In this document: piece after piece, positions 8,572 to 18,689 of the stretch
Layout: each line of letters begins with the position of its first letter
Numbering within the stretch: the stretch's first letter is position 1
Assembly: GCA_965205735.1 (NCBI GenBank)
Contig: OZ242179.1
Span: 3,410,001-3,474,000, forward strand
Source: VXNE01 sp965205735
GTDB lineage: Bacteria > Pseudomonadota > Gammaproteobacteria > Pseudomonadales > Azotimanducaceae
Length of the DNA: 64,000 nt
Direction: 5' to 3'
Position numbers and translations under genes: made by a program
Notes under the pieces: model-generated
Told to the model about the DNA's origin: nothing
The model's database searches: none
Seen by the model: only the letters and a program-made list of their open reading frames with translations

Positions 8572-9381
8572 TCATCGGTTCGTCCATCGCGGATTCATGA
8601 GAAAGATGCCAAAGGCGACAACGGGCAGCGAAAGGAGTTGGCCCATCGAGAGCGTATCGAAGAAGAACAGGCCCAGATGGGAATCGGGTTCCCGGAAGAA
8701 CTCCGTCGCAAACCTCAAACATCCGCCAGCGATGAGGAAGGTGCCGGCGACGGAACCGGTGGGTCGCGCGCGCCGGGCGTAGAGCCAGACGATGACGAAC
8801 AGCACGAGCCCCTCCGCGAAGGCCTGGTAGAGGCTTGACACATGCCGCGTCACCGTTTCGTACTCGCCGAAGCAGGTGGCCGTCAATTCGCGCACGGCCG
8901 TGCAGGGAAAGTGGACGCCAAGCGCCGATTCCGTGATGCGGCCGGGCAACTCCGTATTGATGAAGTTCCCGAGCCTGCCGAAAAAGAGTCCCAGGGGCAC
9001 CAGCGGCGCGACGAAATCCGCCACCTCGAAAAATGAGCGCCCCTTGTTTCTCGCCTGCAGCCACATCGCCCCGATCGCGCCAAGAAGCCCGCCGTGAAAG
9101 GACATGCCGCCTTCCCATATGCGGAACAACCAGAGCGGATCCTGGGCCAGTTGATCGAAACCGTAGACAAACGAGAAACCGATACGGCCCCCCAACACCA
9201 CGCCGGCCACGCCGTAGAAAACGAGGTCGGAGACATCTGCGCTGGTGAATCCACGATCTCCGCCCCGCACATTGCCGAGCAGATAGAAGGTGGCAAAGGC
9301 GAGCAGGTACATGAGGCCGTACCAGCGGAGCGCGAAAAGCCCGAGATCCAATGCGATCGGGTCAATGGCTGGATAGTGCAT
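8572..9381 (-). CDS. lgt: Prolipoprotein diacylglyceryl transferase
   Basis: The 269-residue inner-membrane protein transfers diacylglycerol from phosphatidylglycerol to the cysteine of prolipoproteins, the first step of lipoprotein maturation. The sequence begins MHYPAIDPIALDLGLFALRW and shows several membrane segments, the Lgt signature GLFFGRLGNFINTELPGR, and WEGGMSFHGGLLGA. In Escherichia coli lgt lies between ptsP and thyA. Here the same genes are present, but accessory genes separate them from ptsP and an NRDE gene on the opposite strand lies between lgt and thyA. Confidence 0.96.
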   Translation of the reverse strand: MHYPAIDPIALDLGLFALRWYGLMYLLAFATFYLLGNVRGGDRGFTSADVSDLVFYGVAGVVLGGRIGFSFVYGFDQLAQDPLWLFRIWEGGMSFHGGLLGAIGAMWLQARNKGRSFFEVADFVAPLVPLGLFFGRLGNFINTELPGRITESALGVHFPCTAVRELTATCFGEYETVTRHVSSLYQAFAEGLVLFVIVWLYARRARPTGSVAGTFLIAGGCLRFATEFFREPDSHLGLFFFDTLSMGQLLSLPVVAFGIFLMNPRWTNR

Positions 9382-9422
9382 GCTAGACTTACGCGCCTTA
9401 TTCCCAATCTGCCGCTTCGACA

Positions 9423-10226
9423 GTGTGCCTTATATTATTCGCGTATCGGACGTTCCCGACCCGCCCGCTGGTGGTGGCCGCAAACCGCGACGAATTCTAC
9501 GCCAGGCCGTCCAGCGGGGCACGATACTGGGACGATTCGCCGCAACTCTTCGGCGGACGCGATCTCGTCGCCGGCGGCACCTGGCTCGCAGTATCGACCG
9601 CCGGGCGCTTCGCCGCCGTCACCAACTACACCGATTTCATCCGCGAGGACGTGCCGGCGGCATCCCGAGGCGATTTGACGCGGCGTTTCCTTGAAGAGGG
9701 CGCGAGGGCGAGGGACTACGCCGCCGGGATCGACGGCGCCCGCTACCAGGGCTTCAACTTCATTGCATTCGATGGCGTCGATCTCGTCTATGCGTGCAAC
9801 CGCACTGGCGAAATACGGGTGCTGCAACCCGGCGTCTATGGGATCAGCAACACGCACCTGGACGATGTGTGGCCAAAGTCCGCGCGCGGCGTCGCCGCGT
9901 TGACGGCAATCGCCGCAGCCGCCGGGATAGACGATGTGCTCAAGGTGCTTACGGACGAGTCGGCAGACTATGTCGCCGATGGCCAGGAACCGGAGAGCGC
10001 GCGGCGCGCAACGCCCGCGTTTCTGCGGGGCAAGGAATACGGCACGCGCGCCAGCACGGGCGTGGTCTTCGACGGCGGGCATATCCAATTCGCCGAACAG
10101 CAATACGGCCCGATGGGCGAGCCCGGCGCCCGCGTGACCGAAATGATCGGGGTTCGCCAGTCGCAGGTCGGCAGCCATATCGCGACATACGAATCGGCCT
10201 TGAGCGACCGGAACGCGGTGCGATAG
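9423..10226 (+). CDS. NRDE family protein (TANGO2-like)
   Basis: The 267-residue protein starts at GTG 9423 with MCLILFAYRT. The defining Asn-Arg-Asp-Glu motif is in VVAANRDEFYARP, with an N-terminal cysteine directly after the start, as usual in this family. Other family features are DLVAGGTWLAVSTAGRFAAV and GISNTHLDDVWPKSARG. The biochemical role is poorly defined; eukaryotic TANGO2 relatives have been linked to heme or lipid handling. It is transcribed divergently from lgt and convergently with thyA. Confidence 0.88.
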   Translation: MCLILFAYRTFPTRPLVVAANRDEFYARPSSGARYWDDSPQLFGGRDLVAGGTWLAVSTAGRFAAVTNYTDFIREDVPAASRGDLTRRFLEEGARARDYAAGIDGARYQGFNFIAFDGVDLVYACNRTGEIRVLQPGVYGISNTHLDDVWPKSARGVAALTAIAAAAGIDDVLKVLTDESADYVADGQEPESARRATPAFLRGKEYGTRASTGVVFDGGHIQFAEQQYGPMGEPGARVTEMIGVRQSQVGSHIATYESALSDRNAVR

Positions 10227-10239
10227 CCAGACCGCCTGT

Positions 10240-11067
10240 TCAGACGGCCATTTCCGCCCTGATCGCCGGATGGGAGCGATAGTTGACGAGGCGGAAGTCG
10301 TCGAAGCTGAAGTCGTCGATCTCGCGCTGTCCGCGGTCGTCTATCTCGAGCTCCGGCAGGGGGTAGGGTTCGCGCGCGAGTTGGCGCCGGACGGCGTCGA
10401 TGTGGTTCAGGTAGATGTGGGCATCGCCCAGCGAGTGAATGAACTCGGCGGGCTCGAGGTCCGTAGTTCGCGCCACCATGTGTAGCAGCAGGGCATAGGA
10501 CGCGATGTTGAGCGGCACGCCGAGAAACAGGTCCGCCGAGCGCTGGTACATGTGCAGCGACAGCTTGCCGCCCGCCACGTAGAACTGAAAGAAGCTATGG
10601 CACGGCGGCAGCGCTACGTCCTGCGCGCGGACCTCGGACGCGTTCCAGGCGTTGACGATGATCCGGCGCGATCCCGGATCGTTGCGGATGAGATCGATGG
10701 CGTCCTGCAACTGATCGACGCTGTCGGCCCAGCGCCGCCACTGCGCCCCGTAGATGCGACCCATTGAACCGTCGTTGGCGGAAACGCCAAGGCGCTCCAG
10801 GTAGTCGCCATAGTTGCCGTCCCAGAGCCTGTTGTGGGGATAGATGGCCTTCAGGTCGTTGATGTTGTCCGAGCCGGACACGAACCAGAGCAGTTCCGAC
10901 ACCATCGACTTCCACACGAGCCGCTTGGTGGTCACCGCCGGAAAGCCGTCGGCCATCGCGTAGCGCATCTGATAGCCGAACCGGGATAGCGTGCCGACGC
11001 CCGTGCGATCCTCGCGACGCTCGCCGCGTTCGAGCACGTCCCGGAGAATGTCGAGGTAGGCGCGCAT
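10240..11067 (-). CDS. thyA: Thymidylate synthase
   Basis: The 275-residue protein methylates dUMP to dTMP with methylene-tetrahydrofolate. Start is the ATG at 11067 (MRAYLDILRDVLERGERRED). Visible motifs are RTGVGTLSRFGYQMRY, the active-site cysteine in ALPPCHSFFQFY (Cys near residue 156), YQRSADLFLGVPLNIASYA, and LGDAHIYLNH. An upstream in-frame start at 11166 gives an arginine-rich extension without family similarity and was not used. It is close to folA, which completes the thymidylate cycle. Confidence 0.97.
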   Translation of the reverse strand: MRAYLDILRDVLERGERREDRTGVGTLSRFGYQMRYAMADGFPAVTTKRLVWKSMVSELLWFVSGSDNINDLKAIYPHNRLWDGNYGDYLERLGVSANDGSMGRIYGAQWRRWADSVDQLQDAIDLIRNDPGSRRIIVNAWNASEVRAQDVALPPCHSFFQFYVAGGKLSLHMYQRSADLFLGVPLNIASYALLLHMVARTTDLEPAEFIHSLGDAHIYLNHIDAVRRQLAREPYPLPELEIDDRGQREIDDFSFDDFRLVNYRSHPAIRAEMAV

Positions 11068-11281
11068 CGAGGTCAGCCTATCGCCCGGCCGCCCGATTCG
11101 CAATCGGGGATACGGCAGGTCAGTTCGCCGTCTCGAACAGGTAGTCGAACTCACCGTCCCCTCCACTTCCCAGGCGAGAAGAGAAGGGCTGGCAGACCGA
11201 TCAAATCCATCCAGCGGGGGCCATTTGATGGTAGAGGGAACTAAACACGACGTCGGCGAGGTTGGGTTGGGTCAGCGCGCG
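11068..11281. other. Intergenic region upstream of thyA, no gene recognised
   Basis: This stretch of about 210 bases contains the upstream region of thyA. Short open frames exist on both strands but none has recognisable similarity or a convincing ribosome binding site. Confidence 0.5.
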
Positions 11282-11401
11282 TTACACGGGTGCCAGTTCG
11301 TAACGTGTCGCGCGACCCTTGCCCACTCGGCGCAGCAGACCGGAGTCACCCAGACTCCTCAAGATTCGCTGGGCTTTCCGCTCCTCAATCCCTGTGCGTT
11401 C
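11282..11401 (-). pseudogene. Winged-helix C-terminal scrap
   Basis: On the minus strand a 39-codon open stretch reads GIEERKAQRILRSLGDSGLL then RRVGKGRATRYELAPV and a stop. This resembles the C-terminal winged-helix of Fic or AlbA/ATP-binding regulator proteins (LRRVGKGRATRYEL). An in-frame TAG lies directly upstream (11402-11404), so only a fragment remains. The surrounding DNA is more AT-rich than the flanking housekeeping genes, consistent with acquired and decayed sequence. The family assignment is tentative. Confidence 0.4.
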
Positions 11402-11501
11402 CTAATGGCGGTTAAATATCCAGACATATCGGTCGGGTTTTTGTCGGGACTCTTGTAGATTCTTTATTTGGGCGCGAAATCCCGACGGATTGTTGAGGCT
11501 A

Positions 11502-11651
11502 TTATCGGGATTCGTGGTCCCCTTGCGGAAACGCGCCTTCCGCTGACGGGAACGGCGAGGACCACATCACGAACGCTTCAGCCCTTTCAACCTGGTCGTG
11601 GTCGTTAGGAACCAACAACCTGACCAGAACGTTTGTGTCAACGGCGCTCAT
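11502..11651 (-). pseudogene. vapC: VapC-type PIN-domain toxin, truncated after ~28 residues
   Basis: From the ATG at 11651 the frame reads MSAVDTNVLVRLLVPNDHDQ then VERAEAFV, the standard start of a PIN-domain ribonuclease with the first catalytic Asp in VDTNVLV. After this the sequence becomes MWSSPFPSAEGAFPQGDHES and stops at 11502. The remaining catalytic acidic residues and about 100 residues of the domain are absent, and no continuation was seen in the other minus-strand frames down to 11460. The start overlaps the vapB stop by 14 bases, the usual operon form. The toxin should be inactive. Confidence 0.8.
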
Positions 11652-11898
11652 GCTTCTGCCGCAACTGCGCCGAGATGCCTTCATTCATCTCGTCGACGTC
11701 ATGCGGATGAGGAGACGCCGAAAACAGCGCGTCGTGGATGTCTTGCGAGGAGTACTTTGAGGCTCGCCTGACGATCACATCGTCTCCCTCCTCGCACCAC
11801 TCGACCTTCGATCCCGGTACCAACCCCAGCTTTTGCCGAATGAGTGCCGGTATCGAGGTCCGTCCTTGCGACGTCATCTTGGATTCAATTCGTGCCAT
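11638..11898 (-). CDS. vapB: AbrB/MazE-family (VapB-type) antitoxin
   Basis: The 86-residue protein begins MARIESKMTSQGRTSIPALI followed by RQKLGLVPGSKVEW, the swapped-hairpin SpoVT/AbrB DNA-binding domain (K-T-QGR--IPa-iR-kLgl-pGs-v). The C-terminal half is the toxin-binding tail. It is complete and precedes a broken vapC, so it is now an orphan antitoxin that may still bind its own promoter or titrate related toxins. Confidence 0.85.
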   Translation of the reverse strand: MARIESKMTSQGRTSIPALIRQKLGLVPGSKVEWCEEGDDVIVRRASKYSSQDIHDALFSASPHPHDVDEMNEGISAQLRQKHERR

Positions 11899-12075
11899 TG
11901 CCGATACCGCTTTTCGAGTGGCTTTGCCGGGGTCATCTAGCTGGACTACCAGAGTAGTTCAAACCTCGAGTCCGATGCCGCTCCCCCGGCGTCGCGAACC
12001 ACGTGGACGCCTCCGCACGCGCGTTCCAATTATCCCAATGCTACGATCCTTCGTTCAAAGGAAACGGAGGATTGG

Positions 12076-12885
12076 ATGAGCGGACGTTTGGAAGGCAAGG
12101 TGGCCGTCATCACGGGTGGGACGAGTGGCATCGGCGAAGCGACGGTGGAGCTTTTCGTTGCGGAAGGTGCGCACGTGGTGCTGACGGGTCGCTCCCGCGA
12201 CAAGGGCGCGGCGCTCGCCGAAAGACTCGGTGGGAATGCCGTCTACTTTTATGCGGACGTGACCCGCGAGGAAGACATCAAGGCCTCCATCGACGCCGCG
12301 GTGGACCGTTTCGGCAAGCTCGACGTGCTGTTCAACAATGCGGGGGCGTCCGTGCAGACGGAAATATCGACGATCACGGCGGCCGAGATAGAACACGGTT
12401 GCCGCGTGCTCCTGTCCAGCGTCATGCTTGGTCTTCGCTACGCCATCGAACCGATGAAGGCGGCTGGCGGCGGCTCGATCATCAACAACTCCAGCATCGC
12501 GGGATTGCGTTACCGCCAGGGCAACATCCTGTATTCGGTGCTGAAGAGCGCCGTTACCCATTGCACGCGCTTGGCGGGCGTCGAACTGGGCCCATACCGT
12601 ATCCGCGTCAACGCGATTTCTCCCGGCGCCATCGCCACGCCGATTTTCTGGGGTGGTTCGGCGCGCGCCAACGAGCTCAGCGACGAGGAAAACGCGCGCA
12701 AGATGAAGAAGCTGCAGGACAACCTCGCCAACGCGACGCCCTTGCCCAGAAGCGGCGTGGCGGATGACATCGCCGAGGCGGCGCTGTATCTCGCGAGCGA
12801 CGCCGGCAGCTACGTCAACGCCCACGATCTGGTCGTAGACGGGGGGCGCACATGGATGTTCAACAACAATCCGCCGCAAGACTGA
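12076..12885 (+). CDS. SDR family NAD(P)-dependent oxidoreductase
   Basis: The 269-residue classical short-chain dehydrogenase has the cofactor motif ITGGTSGIGEAT (TGxxxGxG), LFNNAGASV (NNAG), the catalytic serine in INNSSIAGL, and a YxxxK motif as YSVLKSA. A strong ribosome binding site (GGAGG) precedes the ATG at 12076. The C-terminal GADDIA-like segment (SGVADDIAEAALYLASD) is typical of the family. Substrate is unknown. It stands alone between vapBC and a secreted protein gene, in the patch that separates ptsP from thyA. Confidence 0.88.
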   Translation: MSGRLEGKVAVITGGTSGIGEATVELFVAEGAHVVLTGRSRDKGAALAERLGGNAVYFYADVTREEDIKASIDAAVDRFGKLDVLFNNAGASVQTEISTITAAEIEHGCRVLLSSVMLGLRYAIEPMKAAGGGSIINNSSIAGLRYRQGNILYSVLKSAVTHCTRLAGVELGPYRIRVNAISPGAIATPIFWGGSARANELSDEENARKMKKLQDNLANATPLPRSGVADDIAEAALYLASDAGSYVNAHDLVVDGGRTWMFNNNPPQD

Positions 12886-13069
12886 GGGCTACAGGTCCGA
12901 AGACGGATAGGTGGGCAACTTGGGTTGTTCAGACCTTCCCTAAGGGATCGCGGGCGCTCTTCCGCAATTGGAGATTGGGCTGACGGCCTTTCCCTCAAAC
13001 TACGTCCGCGCATGGGCAATGACTACGAAACCGCGCGGGGCGTCCGCGAACATCGCCGGCATCCGAACC

Positions 13070-13612
13070 TCAGTCCAACTCAACAATGCCAATGGCGGGA
13101 CATCGCGCCCCGTATGCATAGACCTGAAAAGAAACATCCGTCAAATCGGGATATACCGGGCGTCGCTTGTTGTCCGGTGGATCCTTCCTCGGAGCAGGCA
13201 ATTGCAAGGAGAACCCGGAGAGCGACTGGCCGGGTTGAATCCGCGCCTTCGGGTCCTCCGCTTGCCATAGATACGAGATCAGAGAAGGCGAATGCGCTTC
13301 CGGCCGCCGCGGATCCTGCCCAAATACGTGCATGCCGTTCCAGCCCCCCGGCGATCCGACGTTTGTCGGCACGGCTTCGAAGGAAACCTCGATAAACGTA
13401 TCCTCGCCCCCTCCGAGACTGACGAGGTAGATTGGTTTCGTTCCGTTGTTCGTCACCATAAAGGTATAGGAGGGCGGGCCTTCGCTGAACTGTACTGCCT
13501 TGACGACAATCCCGGAACCGTCCTTCGGGCATTCCGGCGCCGGCTCCGAGGGCTCGGCCGCCGCGAGCATCGCAAGCACCGCGAATGAACATGGGATGGC
13601 GTGTCTGTCCAC
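13070..13612 (-). CDS. Hypothetical exported protein
   Basis: The 180-residue protein begins at GTG 13612 and is preceded by GGAGG seven bases upstream. The N-terminus (MDRHAIPCSFAVLAMLAAAE) looks like a signal peptide, and the mature part starts with a proline-rich EPSEPAPECPKDG. The middle, VQFSEGPPSYTFMVTNNGTK followed by PIYLVSLGGGEDTFIEV, resembles a small beta-sandwich. Only two cysteines are evident in the mature part, one near each end. I do not recognise the family. A periplasmic location is inferred from the signal peptide. Confidence 0.6.
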   Translation of the reverse strand: MDRHAIPCSFAVLAMLAAAEPSEPAPECPKDGSGIVVKAVQFSEGPPSYTFMVTNNGTKPIYLVSLGGGEDTFIEVSFEAVPTNVGSPGGWNGMHVFGQDPRRPEAHSPSLISYLWQAEDPKARIQPGQSLSGFSLQLPAPRKDPPDNKRRPVYPDLTDVSFQVYAYGARCPAIGIVELD

Positions 13613-13763
13613 GGTTCTTCCTCCAACGGTTCAATGGTGTTCGAAATGGATTGGGTCGCCCGGTACGAGCCGGGATAGATCGCATCCAGGGGCCAGATCG
13701 TCGATGTCAACTCCCCCGTTGAGGCGAAACACGGCGCCCGCCAGGGCGACGGTTATTCCTGCG

Positions 13764-16055
13764 CTACACCTCCGGCAACTCGTAGTGCGGCACGACCCGG
13801 CCGAGGCCGATCCGCACCATTTCGGCGCGGATGAAACGCAGTATTTCGTCGGCGTCGTCCATGCGCAGCGCCCGCGCCAGGATGCGACGGCAGTCGCGCA
13901 CGGACACGTGGCGTATCACCCACTTGACCTTTGGCAGGTGGGTGGCGTTCATCGAGAGCACGTCGTAGCCCATGGCAACGCATAGCACCGCGCCTTCCGG
14001 CGTGCCCGCGAGTTCGCCGCAGATACCGACGCCCTTTCTTTCGGCGTGGCCCGCCTTGGACACTTCCCTGAGCGCGCGCAGCACTGCCGGATGCACTTCG
14101 CGATACAGCGCCGCGACCTGCGGGTTGTTTCGGTCCACCGCCAGCATGTATTGCGTCAGGTCGTTCGAGCCGACGGCGAGAAAGTCCACCTCTCTGGCGA
14201 TTTGCCGCGCCTGGTAGACGGCGGCGGGCACTTCAATCATGACGCCGGTGAGGGGCCGCTTCACGTCGTAGCCTTCTTCCGTCACTTCCCGGTGCGCGCG
14301 GCGCACCAATCTCTGCGCCTCGCGCACTTCGGACATGCTGCTTACCATCGGCAGCATGATGCGCAAGATGCCGACGAGTCCGGCGTTGGCCTTGATCATG
14401 GCGCGCACTTGCGACATGAAAATCTCCGGGTGATCGAGCGTTACGCGGATGCCGCGCCAGCCGAGAAACGGGTTCTCTTCGGAGATGGGAAAGTACGACA
14501 GTGACTTATCGCCGCCGATATCCAGGGATCGCATCGTGACCGGGCGCGGATCGAAGGCTTCCATGTGCTCGCGATAGACGACGCGCTGTTCCTCCTCGGT
14601 GGGGAAACGGTCCTCGGTCATGAACGGTACTTCCGTGCGGAACAGGCCGATCCCCTCCGCTCCGCGATCGAGGGACCGAGTGATGTCGCCCACCAAACCG
14701 ATGTTCACCCACAGCGCTATCCGTTGGCCGTCTCGGGTGGTGCAGGGAAGGTCTCGCAATTCTTCGAGTTCCTCCGCGAATTCACGTTCTTCTTCCATCA
14801 ATGCGGCGTAGTGCTCAATGACCGAACGCGATGGATTCGCCACGACCTGGCCGTAGAATCCGTCCACGATCAGCGTGTTCTGTTCGACTCCGTAGAGCGG
14901 GACATCCACCGCGCCCATGACCGCCGGCACGTCGAGCGCGCGCGCCAGGATGGCGACGTGGGAGTTGGCCGAGCCTTTCAGCGAGACGATGCCTCGCAAT
15001 CGCCCCACCGGGATATCGGCAAGCATCGCCGCCGTGATCTGGTCGCCCACAAGCACCGTGTTTTCGGGGAAGTCAATTTTGCGTTGGCGGATATCCCGCA
15101 GGTAGCCGAGCACCCGCTGGCCCAATTCGCGCACGTCGGCCGCGCGCTCGCGCAGGTAAGAGTCCCGCATCTCCTCGAACGCGCGGGTGTGCTCCAGGAT
15201 GACCTGCTTGAGGGCGCCCTGCGCCCACTCTCCCTCGAGGATACGTTCCCGGATCTCTTCCGCCAGCGCGTCGTCGTCGAGCATCCCGAGATATGCGTCG
15301 AACAGGACGCGTTCCTCCTCCGGCAGCGCCGAGAGTTGTCGACTCGCGTGTTCGATGTCGTTGCGCACTTGCGCGATGGCGCGGTCGAACATCTCGAGTT
15401 CGGCGGCGATGTCTTCCGCCGCCTTGTCCGGTACGGTTTCGAGGGCGGTGCCGGGATGCACGACCACGGCGGTGCCGATGGCGATGCCGGGGGCGCCGGA
15501 CACGCCGACGAAGCGCGTGTCCAACTGCTCTGCCTTCGGCTTGGCCATCGCGTCGATGTCGCCGGCCGCTTCCGCGTGGGCGACGACTGCCGCGAGTTGC
15601 GCCGACAGCGTAACGAGAAAGGCTTCGTCGTCCTCGTCGAATCTGCGCCTTTCCCGTTGACGTACGATGAGGACGCCGAGCACGCGACGCCGATGAATGA
15701 TCGGTACGCCAAGAAACGCGTGGAACGCTTCTTCGCCCATCTCCTCCAGGTGCAGGAAGCGCGGATGGCGCGGCGCGTCGTCGAGATTGATGGGCTCGGC
15801 GCGCTCGGCCACCAACCCGATCAGACCTTCGTCCGGGCCGACCGCGATGCGGCCCACAGCATCCGAGTTCGATCCCCGGTTGGCGGCGAATTGAAACTTG
15901 CCGGTACCTCGGTCGAGGATGTAGATCGAACACAGCTCGGTCGCCATGGCGGCGCACACGCGGGTGACGATCGTGTTCAGCGCGGCCCGGAAACTCGATG
16001 CCGCATTGACGTCCTGGACGATTTCGCGGAGATCATCGAGTACGCCGTTGCTCAC
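13764..16055 (-). CDS. ptsP: Phosphoenolpyruvate-protein phosphotransferase PtsP (EI-Ntr)
   Basis: The protein (763 residues from GTG 16055) is the first enzyme of the nitrogen-type PTS, passing phosphate from PEP to NPr. An N-terminal GAF domain spans roughly residues 20-160 (LCSIYILDRGTGKF, GVPIIHRRRVLGVLIVRQRE). The EI part follows: ISGAPG-like VGVSGAPGIAIG, the phosphohistidine in KGSANSHVAILARAL, GIGLFRTEVPFM, the PEP-binding FLAVGSNDLTQYMLAVDRN and GICGELAG. The GTG start overlaps the rppH stop as GTGA, implying translational coupling; an in-frame ATG at 16079 would add eight residues. The rppH-ptsP operon is conserved in gammaproteobacteria. Confidence 0.93.
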   Translation of the reverse strand: MSNGVLDDLREIVQDVNAASSFRAALNTIVTRVCAAMATELCSIYILDRGTGKFQFAANRGSNSDAVGRIAVGPDEGLIGLVAERAEPINLDDAPRHPRFLHLEEMGEEAFHAFLGVPIIHRRRVLGVLIVRQRERRRFDEDDEAFLVTLSAQLAAVVAHAEAAGDIDAMAKPKAEQLDTRFVGVSGAPGIAIGTAVVVHPGTALETVPDKAAEDIAAELEMFDRAIAQVRNDIEHASRQLSALPEEERVLFDAYLGMLDDDALAEEIRERILEGEWAQGALKQVILEHTRAFEEMRDSYLRERAADVRELGQRVLGYLRDIRQRKIDFPENTVLVGDQITAAMLADIPVGRLRGIVSLKGSANSHVAILARALDVPAVMGAVDVPLYGVEQNTLIVDGFYGQVVANPSRSVIEHYAALMEEEREFAEELEELRDLPCTTRDGQRIALWVNIGLVGDITRSLDRGAEGIGLFRTEVPFMTEDRFPTEEEQRVVYREHMEAFDPRPVTMRSLDIGGDKSLSYFPISEENPFLGWRGIRVTLDHPEIFMSQVRAMIKANAGLVGILRIMLPMVSSMSEVREAQRLVRRAHREVTEEGYDVKRPLTGVMIEVPAAVYQARQIAREVDFLAVGSNDLTQYMLAVDRNNPQVAALYREVHPAVLRALREVSKAGHAERKGVGICGELAGTPEGAVLCVAMGYDVLSMNATHLPKVKWVIRHVSVRDCRRILARALRMDDADEILRFIRAEMVRIGLGRVVPHYELPEV

Positions 16056-16570
16056 GGCTGGTCCACTACGGTCAGGCATGGCGCGAATTCGCGCAGCATG
16101 TGCCGGTAAACATTCCGCTTGAAACTGACCACCTGGGTCAGCGGATACCAGTAGCTGACCCACGACCAGTGGTCGAACTCGGGCTTGCTGGAACATTCGA
16201 GATTCACAAGCGAATCGTCGCCGAGCAAGCGGAGCAGGAACCACTTTTGCTTCTGTCCGACGAATCTGGGCGTGGTGACAGGCCGACTCTTTTGGCGCAG
16301 ATACCGTTTCGGCAAACGGTAGCGCAACCAGCCTCGCGTCGAGGCGACGATCTCAACGCTGCGGCGCCGGACGCCGACTTCCTCGTAGAGCTCCCGGTAC
16401 AGCGCGGTTTCGGGTGACTCGTCGCGCAGGATGCCGCCCTGGGGAAACTGCCAGGCGTCGTGACCGCCGACGCGACGCGCCCACAATACCTGTCCCCGAT
16501 CATTGGCCACGACAATACCGACGTTCGACCGGTAGCCGTGCGCGTCGATATTGTCCGGCGTCCTTCCCAT
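16052..16570 (-). CDS. rppH: RNA pyrophosphohydrolase
   Basis: The 172-residue Nudix hydrolase removes pyrophosphate from the 5' end of mRNAs, starting their decay. The Nudix box GGILRDESPETALYRELYEE followed by VGV fits GX5EX7REUXEEXGU, and flanking sequences (YRSNVGIVVANDRGQVLWAR, DAWQFPQGG) match RppH. The start chosen is ATG 16570 (MGRTPDNIDAHGYRSNVG); a TTG at 16606 would add 12 residues that do not match the family. It is the first gene of an rppH-ptsP unit and is divergent from the DUF255 gene. Confidence 0.94.
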   Translation of the reverse strand: MGRTPDNIDAHGYRSNVGIVVANDRGQVLWARRVGGHDAWQFPQGGILRDESPETALYRELYEEVGVRRRSVEIVASTRGWLRYRLPKRYLRQKSRPVTTPRFVGQKQKWFLLRLLGDDSLVNLECSSKPEFDHWSWVSYWYPLTQVVSFKRNVYRHMLREFAPCLTVVDQP

Positions 16571-16625
16571 ACGGGCGATTGTTCCACATAAGCTATGATC
16601 CGCCAAAGCGCGTTATCGAGTGGAC

Positions 16626-18688
<2,063 letters not shown>

Positions 18689-18689
18689 C

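Noticed and set aside
11225..11458. 77-codon plus-strand open frame
   Set aside because: No similarity; overlaps a better-supported winged-helix scrap on the minus strand.
14565..16109. 514-codon plus-strand open frame
   Set aside because: It is the antisense of ptsP, which has all its motifs on the other strand; the frame has only low-complexity His/Arg/Asp-rich sequence.
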